From: Aldrovandia affinis
Lineage: Eukaryota; Chordata; Actinopteri; Notacanthiformes; Halosauridae
Reading direction: 5' to 3'
DNA length: 64,000 nucleotides
Assembly: GCA_029706075.1 (NCBI GenBank)
Contig: JAINUG010000108.1
Coordinates: forward strand, 2,356,001 to 2,420,000
Shown: positions 33,216-44,670 of the stretch, piece after piece
Layout: every line of letters begins with the position of its first letter
How positions within the stretch are numbered: the stretch's first letter is position 1
Program-made: the position numbers and the translations under genes
Notes under the pieces: model-generated
What the model was told of the DNA's origin: nothing
Seen by the model: the letters and a program-made list of their open reading frames with translations, nothing else
Database searches by the model: none

Positions 33216-34230
33216 TGACTAATAAAGCCCCTTCCACTTCTCAGGTCACCAGAGAATGCTTTCTTTCACCTAGAGAGACCAACACCAGACCCTGGGTATC
33301 TGCCACCGACAGACAACCATTGAACAGGATTATCACCATGCAGATCAGGTATGTCACATCCAACTGAGGGCGCCCCAGAAAAGCAACTGGAAAGTTCCTC
33401 CCTTGCGATGGAGTCAATAAATCCCTTTTTTTTCTTTGTTGGTGGGGACAGGCTTTATTTCACAGATGTCACTGGGGCAGAGGCAGGAGCTGAAACGCAG
33501 CCAAGAAAGCAGAGTGCACTTCCCTGATATGACAGTGTCAATCCTCAGAGAGGGGCAGAGAGCAACGTCGCTTCGGATCCTGGAGGATGCCTTGACCGAT
33601 GAACTGAAAAATAACTAATTGAATTGAGACATAAATCAGCAGCGCAAGTGGAACAGCATGGAGGGGGTTCAGGGAGATGTGGAAACGGGAGACTCCAGGA
33701 GAGGGGGTGGGTGGGGGGTTGGCCTGGCATGCGGATTCAGAACACCCTGATGCAGGCCCGCGGAGGCCCGGTTTGGCAGGCAAGGCAGAGCGCTGCTCCC
33801 ACTGCTCCCTAAGGACCACGGTCCACCCCGGTCCTGACTGGCTGCAGATGCGTGGGCCGGTAGTTAGGGTGACCCACATACCCCCGCAGCAGATGGCACA
33901 CACTGCTGGCACCCACATGCCTCTGGACGGGATCGAAGGGGTCCGTCTGGTCTGTTGCACACCGCTCCGTTCAGCATTCCGAGCCGGTCCAGTCCGCCCG
34001 GTCCTTCCTCCCTTCCGATTTGCGCATCTGTTCCCAGATTCTTCTCCGCCTCCTCCTCCTCCTCCTCCTCCTGCTCTCCAGCTGGCTAAAAGACACGCTC
34101 CGCTCCTGACCTGTGTAAACTCCTCATTAATCCGCATGATCGCTTTCTCCAGCAGGCAGTAAACGAGCTCAGCGCCGGCCAACTTGCGGCAGTGCCATCA
34201 CGGCTCTCTGTCTGCCAGCCGGGGTGTGTA
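33216..34230. other. GC/CpG-rich unique island containing a (CCT)n run
   Basis: The G+C rise is strongest from about 33640 to 34230. It holds the longest frame of the window (33538-34182, minus strand, 214 codons), beginning at a TTG. The frame owes part of its length to a glycine run encoded by the (CCT)n tract at about 34048-34073 and has no recognised domain. Its first residues (AGAELVYCLLEKAIMRINEEFTQ) look protein-like and are followed by a GT (cag|gtcagg), so a short exon cannot be excluded, but an in-frame TGA lies just upstream (about 34196). Confidence 0.35.
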
Positions 34231-35451
34231 AGAAGCTTCCATTTTCTCTCAGAAAACCAGGGAGCACATGTCTAAGATCTGCCCTCTTTGTGATAGCAAA
34301 CATTACGTCACGCAAAAATATATTTTCCCATTAAAGTTGGCTGTTAAAACATCTTTTGAAAAGCCTGAAATCATGTAATTTTTCTTTCACGTTCACAAAT
34401 ATTGTTTTAATCCTATCCACTTTAACTTAACAAATTCTCCTGGATTCCAAATCTGGTGTCTCTTAGTACACCAAAAACTGTGTCAGTCTTAAAAATGACA
34501 ACGCAATACAATTTTCAGTATTAAGTCAACTTGTTTGGGGTACATATTACTCTGGTACAATACATTGTACTCTAACAGAGTACATTTGATCTATTTTGCC
34601 AGCTCTGTTGGAAAAACACTGTTGGAGTCAAATAACACAGAACATTTTACTTTGCATACGCCTTTCACCTTGTTTGACTGACGTTTTATCCAGCTTTACA
34701 AGCTACTGTAGACATTTAGGGGGCAAAATTAAATCGTAAAACCTTGCTATTATGTTACAGTGCATAAAAAGCTTGCAGAACATTACAAATCCATTCCATT
34801 TGTGAATCAGGGAGAGGTGGCTAAATCTGTACAGAACTGCAGAGACATCACTTTACTGGATCAGAAATGAGCGTTATCTGACATTTCCATCTCAAACTCT
34901 AGTTAGAATATTACTACATTATCAAGATGCCTACACAATATCACAGACTTGTGAAGATGCATAAAGCCATAATTCAGCTGCATGTTCTCAAAGTTGACAT
35001 GTACAGCATCATTAAAGGTCAAAAGGAACATATTATCAGAGTTACATAGTTTCTTGTTTCCCAGAATTTGTTTGGGGGACATACTATGTATGTATGCTGG
35101 TTTTATTTAAGCATCTTTTAATACTCTTAGTTTGGATTGAGCGGTTAATGCACCTGCATCTAACATCTCTTGACAGTTAATTAGCTGCAAATTCTTTGTG
35201 AAACAAATGTGTTGCTAGATGCACAGTACATTAGCACTAGTGATGATACAATTGTACATGATACAATTACAGGGGATTAAACAACATATACGTATTTGTT
35301 AACATTTCACCCACAAATTTGGGCCAGCTGTCCCAAGGAAGTCTAATTAGTGGGGAAATAAATTATTCTAGGAACTAAAAAAAGCAAATTAAGAGCTTAC
35401 CTAGAATGTGCCCAAGGACCAGGGCTAGGAAACAGAATTGTCTATTGAAGA
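34231..35451. other. AT-rich unique DNA
   Basis: No gene or repeat is recognised. Confidence 0.4.
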
Positions 35452-35453
35452 TA

Positions 35454-36003
35454 CACTATATGGCCAAAAGTCAGTGGACACCCCTACTAATTATTGAGTT
35501 CAGGGCTGTTTCTCAGGGTTTGGGATAGGCCCCTTAGTTCCAGTGAAGGGTATTCTTAATGTTACAGGATACGAAGACATCTTAGCCAATTGGGCGCTTC
35601 CAACTTTGTGGCAACAGTTTGGGGAAGGCCCTTTGCTTTTCCAGCATGACTGTGCCCATGTGCACAAAACGATGTCCATAAAGACATGGTTAGACGAGTT
35701 TGGTGGGGAGGAACTCGATTGGCCTGCACAGAGCCCTGACCTCAACCCCACTGAACGCCGATTGTGAGCCGGGCCTTCTCATCCAACATCAGTGCCTGAC
35801 CTCACAGATGCTCTTTTGGCTGAATGGGCACAAATTCCCACAGACCAAAATCTTGTGGAAAGCCTTCCCAGAACAGTGGCAGCTGTCATAGCCACAAAGG
35901 GGGGTCCAACTCCATATTAATGCCCATGGTTTTAGAATGGGATGTCCAACAAGCTCATATAGGTGTGATGGTCAGGTGTCCACTGACTTTTGGCCATATA
36001 GTG
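35454..36003 (+). mobile_element. Tc1-family element, 550 bp, internally deleted
   Basis: The inverted ends are 29 bp and identical (they start cactatatggccaaaagtca and end with its inverse), flanked by TA on both sides (35452-35453 and 36004-36005), the canonical Tc1/mariner target duplication. The element is about a third of an autonomous Tc1 element and keeps only the C-terminal half of the transposase. Perfect ends with a dead gene imply it was mobilised in trans, or that the ends are recent. Confidence 0.93.
35498..35920 (+). pseudogene. Tc1-like transposase, C-terminal remnant
   Basis: The reading frame shows 'GFGIGPLVPVKGILN', then 'LLFQHDCAHVH', whose aspartate is the second catalytic D of the DDE triad. 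'TWLDEFGGEELDWPAQSPDLN' follows, ending in the PDLNPTE motif that carries the third acidic residue. An in-frame TGA at 35765-35767 interrupts it. The same frame then continues with 'AGPSHPTSVPDLTDALLAEW' and ends in 'KGGPTPY' before TAA at 35918-35920. The stop sits where a CGA arginine codon would fit, a typical CpG transition. Several residues expected between PDLNPTE and RRL are missing. The N-terminal DNA-binding domain and first catalytic D are absent. Confidence 0.92.
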
Positions 36004-36144
36004 TATATACATTTTCCAGCTTCATAACCTATACCTGAAGGAATCCATCCATATTCATTTTAAACGAATCACTGTATGACTGCAAATTTAATTACGTTCA
36101 ATTCTATCTGATGTTTAATGAACCAGATTAATCACGGTAAAACC

Positions 36145-36182
36145 AGCCACTAGACTGAGTGGCCACATTATCCTGACAGATC
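36145..36182. repeat. Short MITE fragment
   Basis: 'actagactgagtggccacat' with 'tatcctgacag' resembles the 'cactcagtggccactttatt' type repeat end of fish genomes. Only one end is visible. Confidence 0.4.
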
Positions 36183-36217
36183 ACTCATTTCATTCCTTTG
36201 ACACTTGCTTTACCGTT

Positions 36218-36460
36218 GAGACATTAGGGTCATAAGGAAGATTTGATGAAGAGAACAGGCCATTCAACCCATGTAGGCGCATCAATTTGCCATCGACTAC
36301 CTAGAGAGTATCTAGCACTGTGCCAAGCCTGGTCTTGAACACCCAAAGGGTCTCTAACTCAATCACATGATCTGGTAAGCTATTTAATGCAGTGACAACT
36401 CTCTGCATTGCAATGGTGTCTAATTTACACCTGTGCACCCTTGTTCTGCTAATAGACTTC
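36218..36460 (+). repeat. Old interspersed repeat (LINE-type wording)
   Basis: 'gaacaggccattcaacccat', 'cctggtcttgaacacccaaa', 'gggtctctaac', 'gtgacaactctctgcattg' and 'tttacacctgtgcacccttg' follow the order of an old vertebrate repeat found in lower-diverging fish. It is probably part of a CR1/L2-type LINE, but the assignment is from memory and the family is uncertain. Confidence 0.45.
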
Positions 36461-39046
36461 TGAAATATCTGTCAATCCATTTTAGAAATGTAACATTACA
36501 CTGCAGCTGTCATTTATTCTACATATATCAGACATATGAAAACAATATCAATAATTCAACAAAATGACTGTACATTCTGGTCAATCCACTCTTGGATATT
36601 ATGGAATCTTTGCAGATATTGTCTCGAGCATTGAATATTCCCTGAATATTTGTTGCGGGCTTGTCTTTAATAACATCTTCTTTCATTAAGCCCTTGTTAG
36701 AATTGTTCCAAAACATGTAAACAAAGACATAACACGAAGAGAATGACTCACCAAACTACAAAACAGTGTGACCTTGTGTCCAATTTTATTTTCTGCCTAA
36801 CAGCAATGAAACATCAATAGTATTGGAAAGATCAAATATGGCACTAAGCCTATTTTAATGAATAACATATTACCTCTGGTGTAAACTGGAGGGGATAATT
36901 AGTCTAACAACAGCGAAATAAAAAGTAACACGTGTACAACTGACCTTAATCACATGCAGACATTACACAATAATAATGTGTAGCATGGCAAGAACACAGT
37001 TCTCAGATATTGTACACATTGAAAAAACTTTAACCTGCCTTTTGTCCCGCTCCGACTGTTGAAGGAAAATGACTGGCAGGCAACACAAAATAAGTGACAG
37101 CATGCAAACGATCAAGAGTGTACATATAGGCCTAATAGCACATCTCCTTGTCTGAAATGACAAAGTAATGAGAGGGCTTTCTCCATCAATAAAAAAAGAG
37201 ACTATCTCCTGAAAGTATCTGTTGACCCTCACCTCGTAACAGAGGATACAAAAAAGCTAGAGATTTTGATTAATTGACTGAAGTGTCGATTCATCAATGA
37301 ACAATGAGCCGGCCACAGAAAAGACTTGCTTTGTAAAGCTCTGCAGTCATCTTGATCGAAGCCCTTCATTCAGAGCAAGGGCAACACATCCCATTTACAT
37401 CAATCTGAAGATAAAAAGAAAAGAAAAAAACTCTGATTAAATAATGGTTATTATCCCACAAAGCACGTATTACATCCAAAACATTGTGAATCATAGCCCT
37501 AAAATAGCATCTCCCATAGAGAAATGCAATCTTGGAAAAATGATACAAGTCCACTGTGAGGGAACATATATCTTTGCAATGTCACTTATATTTGATCAAA
37601 TATTAATAAGGGGGGGATTTCTGGTTTGAGGGAATATCCAGCGATGTAATGATGTGGTCAGGGTGTGTGCTGCTCCGTTGCCAAGGAAGATTGCAAAGAT
37701 GTACTGCTCCGTTGTTTCTGATTTATTTTATTTATTTATTTGACCCCGTTCTCCAGGGCACCATTATCCATTATTGCACAAAAACTCAAAACCACAACCA
37801 TCCCCCTGAGTGTCCTATTTGTGTAAACAAGAAAACTTGCCAGAAAAGCAATATTTCCCATTACAATTCCTTGTCATTATCCACCACGGGCACAGACCCA
37901 ATCAATAGAAAATGTTTCTTAAAAGTCTATTTTCTTAAAAATATGGTGAGCTGAGCACGGATAGTCTTTAGGATTAAAATAGCTTGGTGGAGTTTTTCCA
38001 CCCATATATAACATGACATTAGTGTTTTCTCATAATACTGGAAAGTTGACACAATTTGAATGTAGCAGCAAAGAGAAACAAAGAGATTTGTTGGCTGGAA
38101 ACAAAGAGACTTGTTGGCTGGAAACAAATGGTGACTATTTAATGTTCCCATGTTAACACTAAGGAATGTTATGTATCAATACAATAGGACGCGCCAGGAA
38201 CAGACTCATATCTGACGAAGACCCTGTAGATTGGACCAGTAGTTAGTATCCTGAGCACTCAAAAACATGTCCGGTCACTTGTCACACTTTCCGGGAGCTT
38301 GGTGGCAAATGATCCACCTTTCATCTTTTCTAGCAACACTGCCCCTTGCTGGTGATATGTAAAAAACCCACATGTTACAAGAGCAGGTGTTCTGGTATGT
38401 GTACTGCAGTTAATAAACCTATACAACACAACACACACCTTAATCAAAGTATTTTCTGCTTGGCTTAAGTTGCGTTTCTAAGTCTTGGTTCCTGATCAAG
38501 ATGCCCCAGTCGTTAAACCTTGTTTGAAAGGTACAGCATAACAGGTTTCCCAATGGGTTTAAGACATGGGTAGAACTTAAACTTCCCTTTCAAACTCCTC
38601 ATTAAAACTCAGCTGAAACGGTTTTCCTCCAGTAAAGGCCTACGCTTCAAACGAGGATCTATGTTTCACAGCCTCTTGTCTGCTTGCGGTCCCTGCAGCG
38701 GCAGCTAATTACAGGGGCCTGATCAAACGACGGGGAGAGTGAGTTGGCATGCAACAAATGTGGCCTATCCGTTTGTGTCGTGGGGAGAGACGCAAATCAC
38801 AGAAAACTGTCACTCAGCCTAAATAAAGATCAATAGATGCATCTCCGACTGTTACAACGTGTTGCAGGCCACCCAGATCTTTTATTAATCAGGATGTGCT
38901 TAACAGTGCACCTGACAAGCTCAGGAAGTTCCACCCCCTCAGAAAAGCATGCTTGTGTCATAGTATGACACTTGTGTCACAATCTGCTCTCACTATATCA
39001 GGGCTCGCACAAAGCTACTGTATCTAGCTAGCAGCCCTTGGAGAGG
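36461..39046. other. AT-rich unique DNA
   Basis: No gene is recognised. A 23-bp tandem duplication lies at 38076-38121, and a TTTA run at 37722-37741. Confidence 0.4.
38076..38121 (+). repeat. 23-bp tandem duplication
   Basis: aaacaaagagatttgttggc... is repeated at once with a single t-to-c difference. Confidence 0.9.
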
Positions 39047-39131
39047 GCCTGGATTCAATCAACATTTGTCCTTAACATTGGGTTATGATGATTGAATCAG
39101 ATTGAATCAATATAGATTGAATTCAGGCCTA
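39047..39131. mobile_element. Short MITE (about 84 bp)
   Basis: The left end 'ggcctggattcaatcaaca' and the right end 'agattgaattcaggcct' are inverse-related. A matching left end (gggcccggattcaatcaaca) occurs at 59820-59840, so this is a repeated family. Too small to code for anything. Confidence 0.7.
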
Positions 39132-39192
39132 AATATCTGCTTAGACAATTCTCTGAGACAATGATCAGCTGTTCATCTCAGTGTTATAACTG

Positions 39193-39638
39193 TGTCACAC
39201 ACCATGCGACACAATCCGGATTGGAACAGAACAGCAAGGGCGCAGGGAATGGATTTATCGGTCTGCGGACCGGATATTTATTAGTTCTCCCACGGGGAGA
39301 GAGAGAGAACCACAGTACAAATGAACAAAAGAAACTTCAGCCGTCCCCCTCATGGGTTCCAGCCAAAAACAGTAAACCAAAATAGCAAACGAAATAAAAA
39401 GCACCTTTCAGCAAAACACTACAACAAACGGGACACAACACTACACACAGACGTTGATAACTTTTCAGTTTAGCTCAGTTTCACTCGGTTCTCTCTCAAA
39501 GTGCTGTCACGTCCCGTGTTCCAGCCACCTACTAAGAAAGCAGAGCAGTTTTAAGCACACAGGTATAATGACATAATTTTGCACAGCTGTGTGCTCTAGC
39601 TGCCCTACTGCTCCCCATCTAGACCGACGCCTTCCACA
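39193..39638 (-). mobile_element. Solo long terminal repeat, 446 bp, second family
   Basis: On the minus strand it begins TGTGGAAGGCGTCGG and ends ATGGTGTGTGACA. The flanks aactg (39188-39192) and aattg (39639-39643) fit a 5-bp target duplication with one change. An AATAAA (plus 39277-39282 as tttatt) lies about 85 bp before the minus-strand end, a likely polyadenylation signal. No gag/pol is adjacent. The sequence is unlike the LTR at 25519, so it is a different family. The frame at 39161-39385 is a shadow. Confidence 0.75.
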
Positions 39639-41868
39639 AATTGAATAATTTAATTATAACATTATAAAATTATAATATAATTTAGTATAATAATATAAGT
39701 ATCTGGTTGGAAACGAGGTTAATTTGAACTTGTCTGTAAAAAGACAGCGAAAGTATTTAAAAATGTTAAGTGTTTATTTGCATGCACAAACCAGAATCAG
39801 TGGTCCTTAAAAGGTTCATTTTCATAAATGTTTGGTAAATCAAATCAAACACTGTCCCCAGAATTGATTTCCTCATAGAGCAAACTGGGTGCCTGCAACA
39901 GCCTCACACTATAAGACCATTGCCTCTTCTGAACATTCAAGCAATGAGAAATGACAGGGCGAGCACCATTCATTTCTAAAACAATACATTCGATTCAATA
40001 ACATCTGACATAAAGACATATATGTAATATGATACACTCCAAATACCTTTATTGGAACAATGATCTGCCTGCTCTGGTGACCAGTATCAGTTTTAAGGTC
40101 CTGGAAAGCTGTTCAAGAGCTTCAGGGTAGAATCAAAAATATACCCTCAGTTCTTTAATCAAAAAACCTCCTTCCTCCAATATAGAGGTATAGTTTTTGA
40201 TTCGGTAATGGTTACAGAGGTCAGTTATGCTTGGCGATAAATTTTATATTCACTTAAATGGAGTGCTGGCACAGGCCATAAAACACACCCATCTGCTACA
40301 CACATCATTCATTTTTATTTTCCCCATGTCACTTTTTATCTCTCTGGGTTACTCCTGCGTTTCCATCTCTACTGCAAGTTTTTTTTGTAATGCATCACTA
40401 TTATTACCTCTCTGGGCTTGCTTCTCGGAGGCACCTGAGTGATGACAGTGCCTGAGAGTGATGACGGTGCCTGAGAGATATGTAACTTGTAACCTTGAGA
40501 AACAATGACGCTAAATATCACTGCTCGTTCATCAGAAGCGCCCAGCCTCCCTTGCATGTTCGACCTGATAAGTGATCTGATCTTCCTTTTGGTTTTAGAA
40601 TATATATATATACAATATATTCCTGTAATTTTCTTTCATATGCCAACCTTGCCTTTTTAATCACAGATGTTTTCTATGTGTAAGTGTGTTGACAATGAAG
40701 CGCTGTGTCTAACCGGCTCTCCATCTCCCAATTGGCGGTATGTCTTGTGATGTCGGTATGACAACCTGCCCCCTCTCCATCTTCTTCCTGCTGATGGTAG
40801 TTGTAGTAATGCGGGGGGGGTGTAGACAGTGGGCACCTACTCTCTGAGTTCTGTTACATATGTAATAAACAGTGGTGTTCAGCATGAGTCACACTATCAC
40901 ATTATGAAATGTCATATTGGTTTGTCTTCTTGATAGCTCTCCTGTTGTGGCCCGTTCCAGGCACATTTCTATCCTTCCACCTGTCACTAAGTCTTCGGGA
41001 AAGGCGGCACGAATGTGCGTGCAAATGCAAGTGGCGCACAAAATACAAGTCATCTGTCAAATCTGAGGAAAGGTCTTTGGCTTTGAACTGGACTCAAAGA
41101 GAAACAGGATTGGGACGCCCTTCTGATACCGCCACAGGATATTCGATATTTTTTAGTTATTACTTTTAGCCGAGTGAAATCATTACTTAGGCTCCGTGTG
41201 GTGCCAGGCATTTTGTTGTCCACTGTCCAAGTCAAACAGTCATTTCTTAGTTTGTTAATTTAAGGAAAGCAACGGGGGATGATTTTGAGCCATATTTCTG
41301 TTGTCATCCTCACACCCTTGTTGGGGTATGCAGACCGATGTGCTCCTCCCACTCTATCACATTGCACGAATGCCTTCCTGGGGCTCCGGGAGGTTTTCAG
41401 ATTGATTAAAAGATATCAAAATGAGTCCCTTCCAGTTCGGCTCCATTGTTCCCTTCTCTGTTGCGGGTGCAGACAGAGGATTGAAAACGCAGAGCCGGAC
41501 GTGCGAGGATGCACTTCATCGTGAAAGCTGGTGCTTTGTTTCCTAACCGCACTGCACAATGCATAAGCACCTGGGTGTTCTGGTTTGATCTGTTGTTTAC
41601 GGTTTACTCGGATAAACGTTGTGCACGCTGTGTGCCTCCCTGGAGGTGAAGAGCTCGAGCCCGTTCGGAAGCAACCTCATTTATGGTGTTTACATCTAAA
41701 CGATGGCAGACATAAAGGTTTATCCACGAGGAGAAGATTTTTTACATTCACACAAAATCCCTCCATTACTTTCTACATAGTATGTAGGATGGAAATTCAG
41801 TTGACATACAGCATACTCTCAAGGGCATACTCTTGAAATGGTACTTTCTCAAGGGCTAGACACGTGCC
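39639..41868. other. AT-rich DNA, CpG-bearing from about 40900
   Basis: A 19-bp tandem duplication (cctgagagtgatgacggtg type) lies at 40434-40476 and a TA run at about 40603-40613. From about 40900 to 41840 the sequence is richer in CG (for example 'cgggaaaggcggcacgaatg'), with several short plus-strand frames and no recognised domain. Confidence 0.35.
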
Positions 41869-43594
41869 ATCTGTTCTTGATGTTGCTGTGTCAGACCACT
41901 ATGTGTTTTTCAATGTCAACCTGTCCAATAAAGTCAACAACGAAGAGTGCACGGTTCAAAGGTGCTTTTTGAACTGTGCTGCTGCTTGTGCATGCTGCCT
42001 CAGTGCCACCAAATGCATTGTCTCGTGATGAACTTGTGAAAAGTTTTACTAATACACTTAAAACTACATTTGAGATGATCTATCAAATGATAAATCGGAA
42101 AGATCTCCACCAAACATAAGGCGCCTTGGAAAAATGGAGATATAAGCTGAAGGCAAATGGAGAAAGACTAAACTGCAAATTCATTATGACATTGTTAAAG
42201 AGTCAATAAAGTAATTTGAACCCCCAGAGTGCTGTTCTCCACTATTGACAGTTTATTACATCCAGCTGTGGTTTTCCAAAATGATTTTGGTGATTATTTC
42301 TGCTGCAAATGTGAGGATTTTGCTAACTTTCTTCAAGCAAAGATAACAACAATCAAATCAAACATATTACAAATGGGCGCAAACAAGCTGTTAGATTTCC
42401 CATGGTACTTATGTGAAGCTGCTACAAATTATTTTACCCTGATTAACTCACAAATGCTTAACAAAATTGTCTTGAATTCAACTTAAACCCTCTATTTGTT
42501 CACTAGATCCAATTCGCACTATATTTTTAAAAGACGTTTGTCAGACAGTGTTTAAGCTATTGTTAACTGCTCCTTTTTAACTGGCAGTTTCCCCACAGCT
42601 CTAAACACAGTAATTGTCAAACCTTTGCTAAAGAAAAGTAACTTTGACTCCTTTAAAGTAAAGTTTCAGAAAAAGTGTTTTTCATACAACTTAATGAACA
42701 GCTTAGTGAATACTCCTTATTAGAAACGTTTCCGTCATGACTGTAAATGACCTTTGACTGAGTGCAGATACTGGGGGTGTATCTGTTCTTGTTTCGTCGG
42801 ATCTGACCACTGCTTTCGATACGGTAGATCATGCAATCACCTTGAAAAATGGGTTGGCCTCTCAGGCACAGCATCCTATTTCAAAGAGAAACAATTCGGT
42901 ATTGCCCTAAGAGATGTCACTTCCAAAGGCCCCTAGGCATTAAATGTTGAATTACATGTGAGAAACCTAGGGGTGATCCTCGATTCAGACTTGAGCTTCC
43001 AGCGCCATATTTGAAACATTAACCTAAGGAACGTAACTAAAGTTAGACCCTTTCTTTCACAATCTGATGCTGAAAAATGAATACACACATTTGTTTCAAG
43101 CAAACTAGATTATGGCAATGCACTTCCTTCTGGCTTCCCAAAACATTATTTTAAGATTAGTTCAAAATACTGCTGACCAAAACAAGGACGGGAGCTTATA
43201 TTACCCCAGTACTCAAATCTCTGCACTGGCAGCTTATTTGTTTTTCGAATTGATTTTAAAGCCCAAAATGGCTTGGCACCAAAGTACATTTGCTGGGGTT
43301 TTGGAAGAATATCAGCCCAAACATGCCCTCAGATCAGCAGAGGCTAGACGTCTCTATCTCAAAGGTTAACTACAAATGAACAGGTGCTTCACCTTTTACT
43401 ATAATGTTCCCAGACTGTGCGATAGACTGCCTCTGCTTATAACAGAGGCACCAACAGTCGCAAATATTAGAAGTCAGTTGAAAACACATATTTTTAAGTC
43501 AGCTTTTAGTTGATCTGGTTGTTTTTTCTAGTTGCTTTTGCTTTTATTACTTTTTAAAACTTTTTAAAATAATAAAAGCCAAATATTTATTATT

Positions 43595-43625
<31 letters not shown>

Positions 43626-43705
43626 CTTGTTTAATGTTCTTTGTGAATCACTTTGAGCTGTGCAATGAGTTGTATGAAAGGTACTATAGAATATTATTAT
43701 TATTA
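41869..43705 (+). mobile_element. Decayed non-LTR retrotransposon, L2-like clade
   Basis: Starts inside the endonuclease domain (frame from 41869 reads LDVAVSDHYVFFNVNL, with the SDH motif). It continues through many stops and frameshifts to a reverse-transcriptase motif at 42779-42841 (SSDLTTAFDTVDHAI, motif A with the catalytic D). LGVILDSDLSFQRHI follows near 42968 and VSSKLDYGNALPSGFPK near 43100, and finally a 3' end with 'ctttgagctgtgcaatgag' and ATT repeats. Order and wording fit the L2 group. The 5' part is missing, as is usual for truncated LINE copies. It cannot encode a working protein. Confidence 0.88.
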
Positions 43706-43710
43706 TTATT
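43588..43710 (+). repeat. LINE 3' end with (ATT)n tails
   Basis: Two ATT runs (about 43601-43626 and 43691-43711) bracket 'gttctttgtgaatcactttg' and 'aaaggtactatagaa', the typical end of an L2-group LINE. The outer run is the element's terminal microsatellite. Confidence 0.8.
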
Positions 43711-43711
43711 A

Positions 43712-44224
43712 AAATTGGGAATTTCTCTAAATACACAAATAAACTAAACTAAAGCAAAGAGACAATATCTTTACAGCCTAGTTGGCTCTAGTCAACTGCC
43801 GATTAAAATGTGAGAAAAAGATAAAAAGCACAATGCTTAACAATACTTGAGTGCAGTGCTAACCTCATCGTGCACTCAAAGCAGTACAATGCTAAGCCCT
43901 CCGTTGTACTTGGGTTTACTCTGTAAAGAAACCTGAATAACATTAAAACAGAGTTTTTTCAGAACTCATTGATGTGAAAAAGCATACAGCTGAAGTGATC
44001 ATTTGGTCGGCTCAAAGGTTAAGGATGGGCTGGGCTACCAATAGTCACGTGCAGCTGTGCTCATTTTTGTCTCTATCACTCAATTTGTAGATGGAACAAT
44101 AACAGAGAAATGCCTTCTTCAGAAGTGATAAAGCCAACAATATCATATCTTATTTTAAGCTTTAAAAAAAAACCCTCACGTCTGAGGGGAAATTGAATTT
44201 AAACCGCAAATTAGCAGATCAATG
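43712..44224. other. AT-rich unique DNA
   Basis: No feature is recognised. Confidence 0.4.
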
Positions 44225-44670
44225 ACAGTATGACTGTATCATCGCATTGGATTCCGGTGAGGGCAAAGACACCTGCTTTAGCCGTGAGCTTAAGTGCATA
44301 TCGACATCCAACGCTGCCTGTAAGTTTAATTGGGCATCTGGGGAATCCATCGCTAATTAATAGTGAAAATTCTAAGCCTTATTGCTAATGGCTCACCTAA
44401 TGCGAGGTACTTGCACTTGGCTGCCGTTTCCCGGCCTGCATCTCCTCCTCCTCCTGATCTCCTCTGTTGCAGCTTCGACCAGCTGTGGATAGCTTGCGTG
44501 CTCTCTCAGGTGCTTCAGAGGGGAGGCGTTCCACCCTCAGAATCCATTCGTGGGGCGTTTGGTTCGTTAGCCTTATTGAAATTCAGCATCGCTTTCCCTC
44601 TGCAAGCCGCCGGGTGCTTTGTGCAGCAGTGTCAATAACTTTAAAGGATCCCACACACGCCTTGTAAATG
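44225..44670. other. GC-rich unique stretch
   Basis: A moderate rise in G+C with a short CTC run (about 44444-44460) and overlapping frames in two phases (44363-44638 and 44467-44667), neither recognisable. No repeat recognised. Confidence 0.3.

Noticed and set aside
33538..34182. 214-codon minus-strand frame as a protein-coding gene
   Set aside because: It starts at TTG, its length depends on a (CCT)n-encoded glycine run and GC-rich stop-poor DNA, an in-frame stop lies just upstream, and no domain is recognised. Only a short exon remains possible and is reported as a finding.
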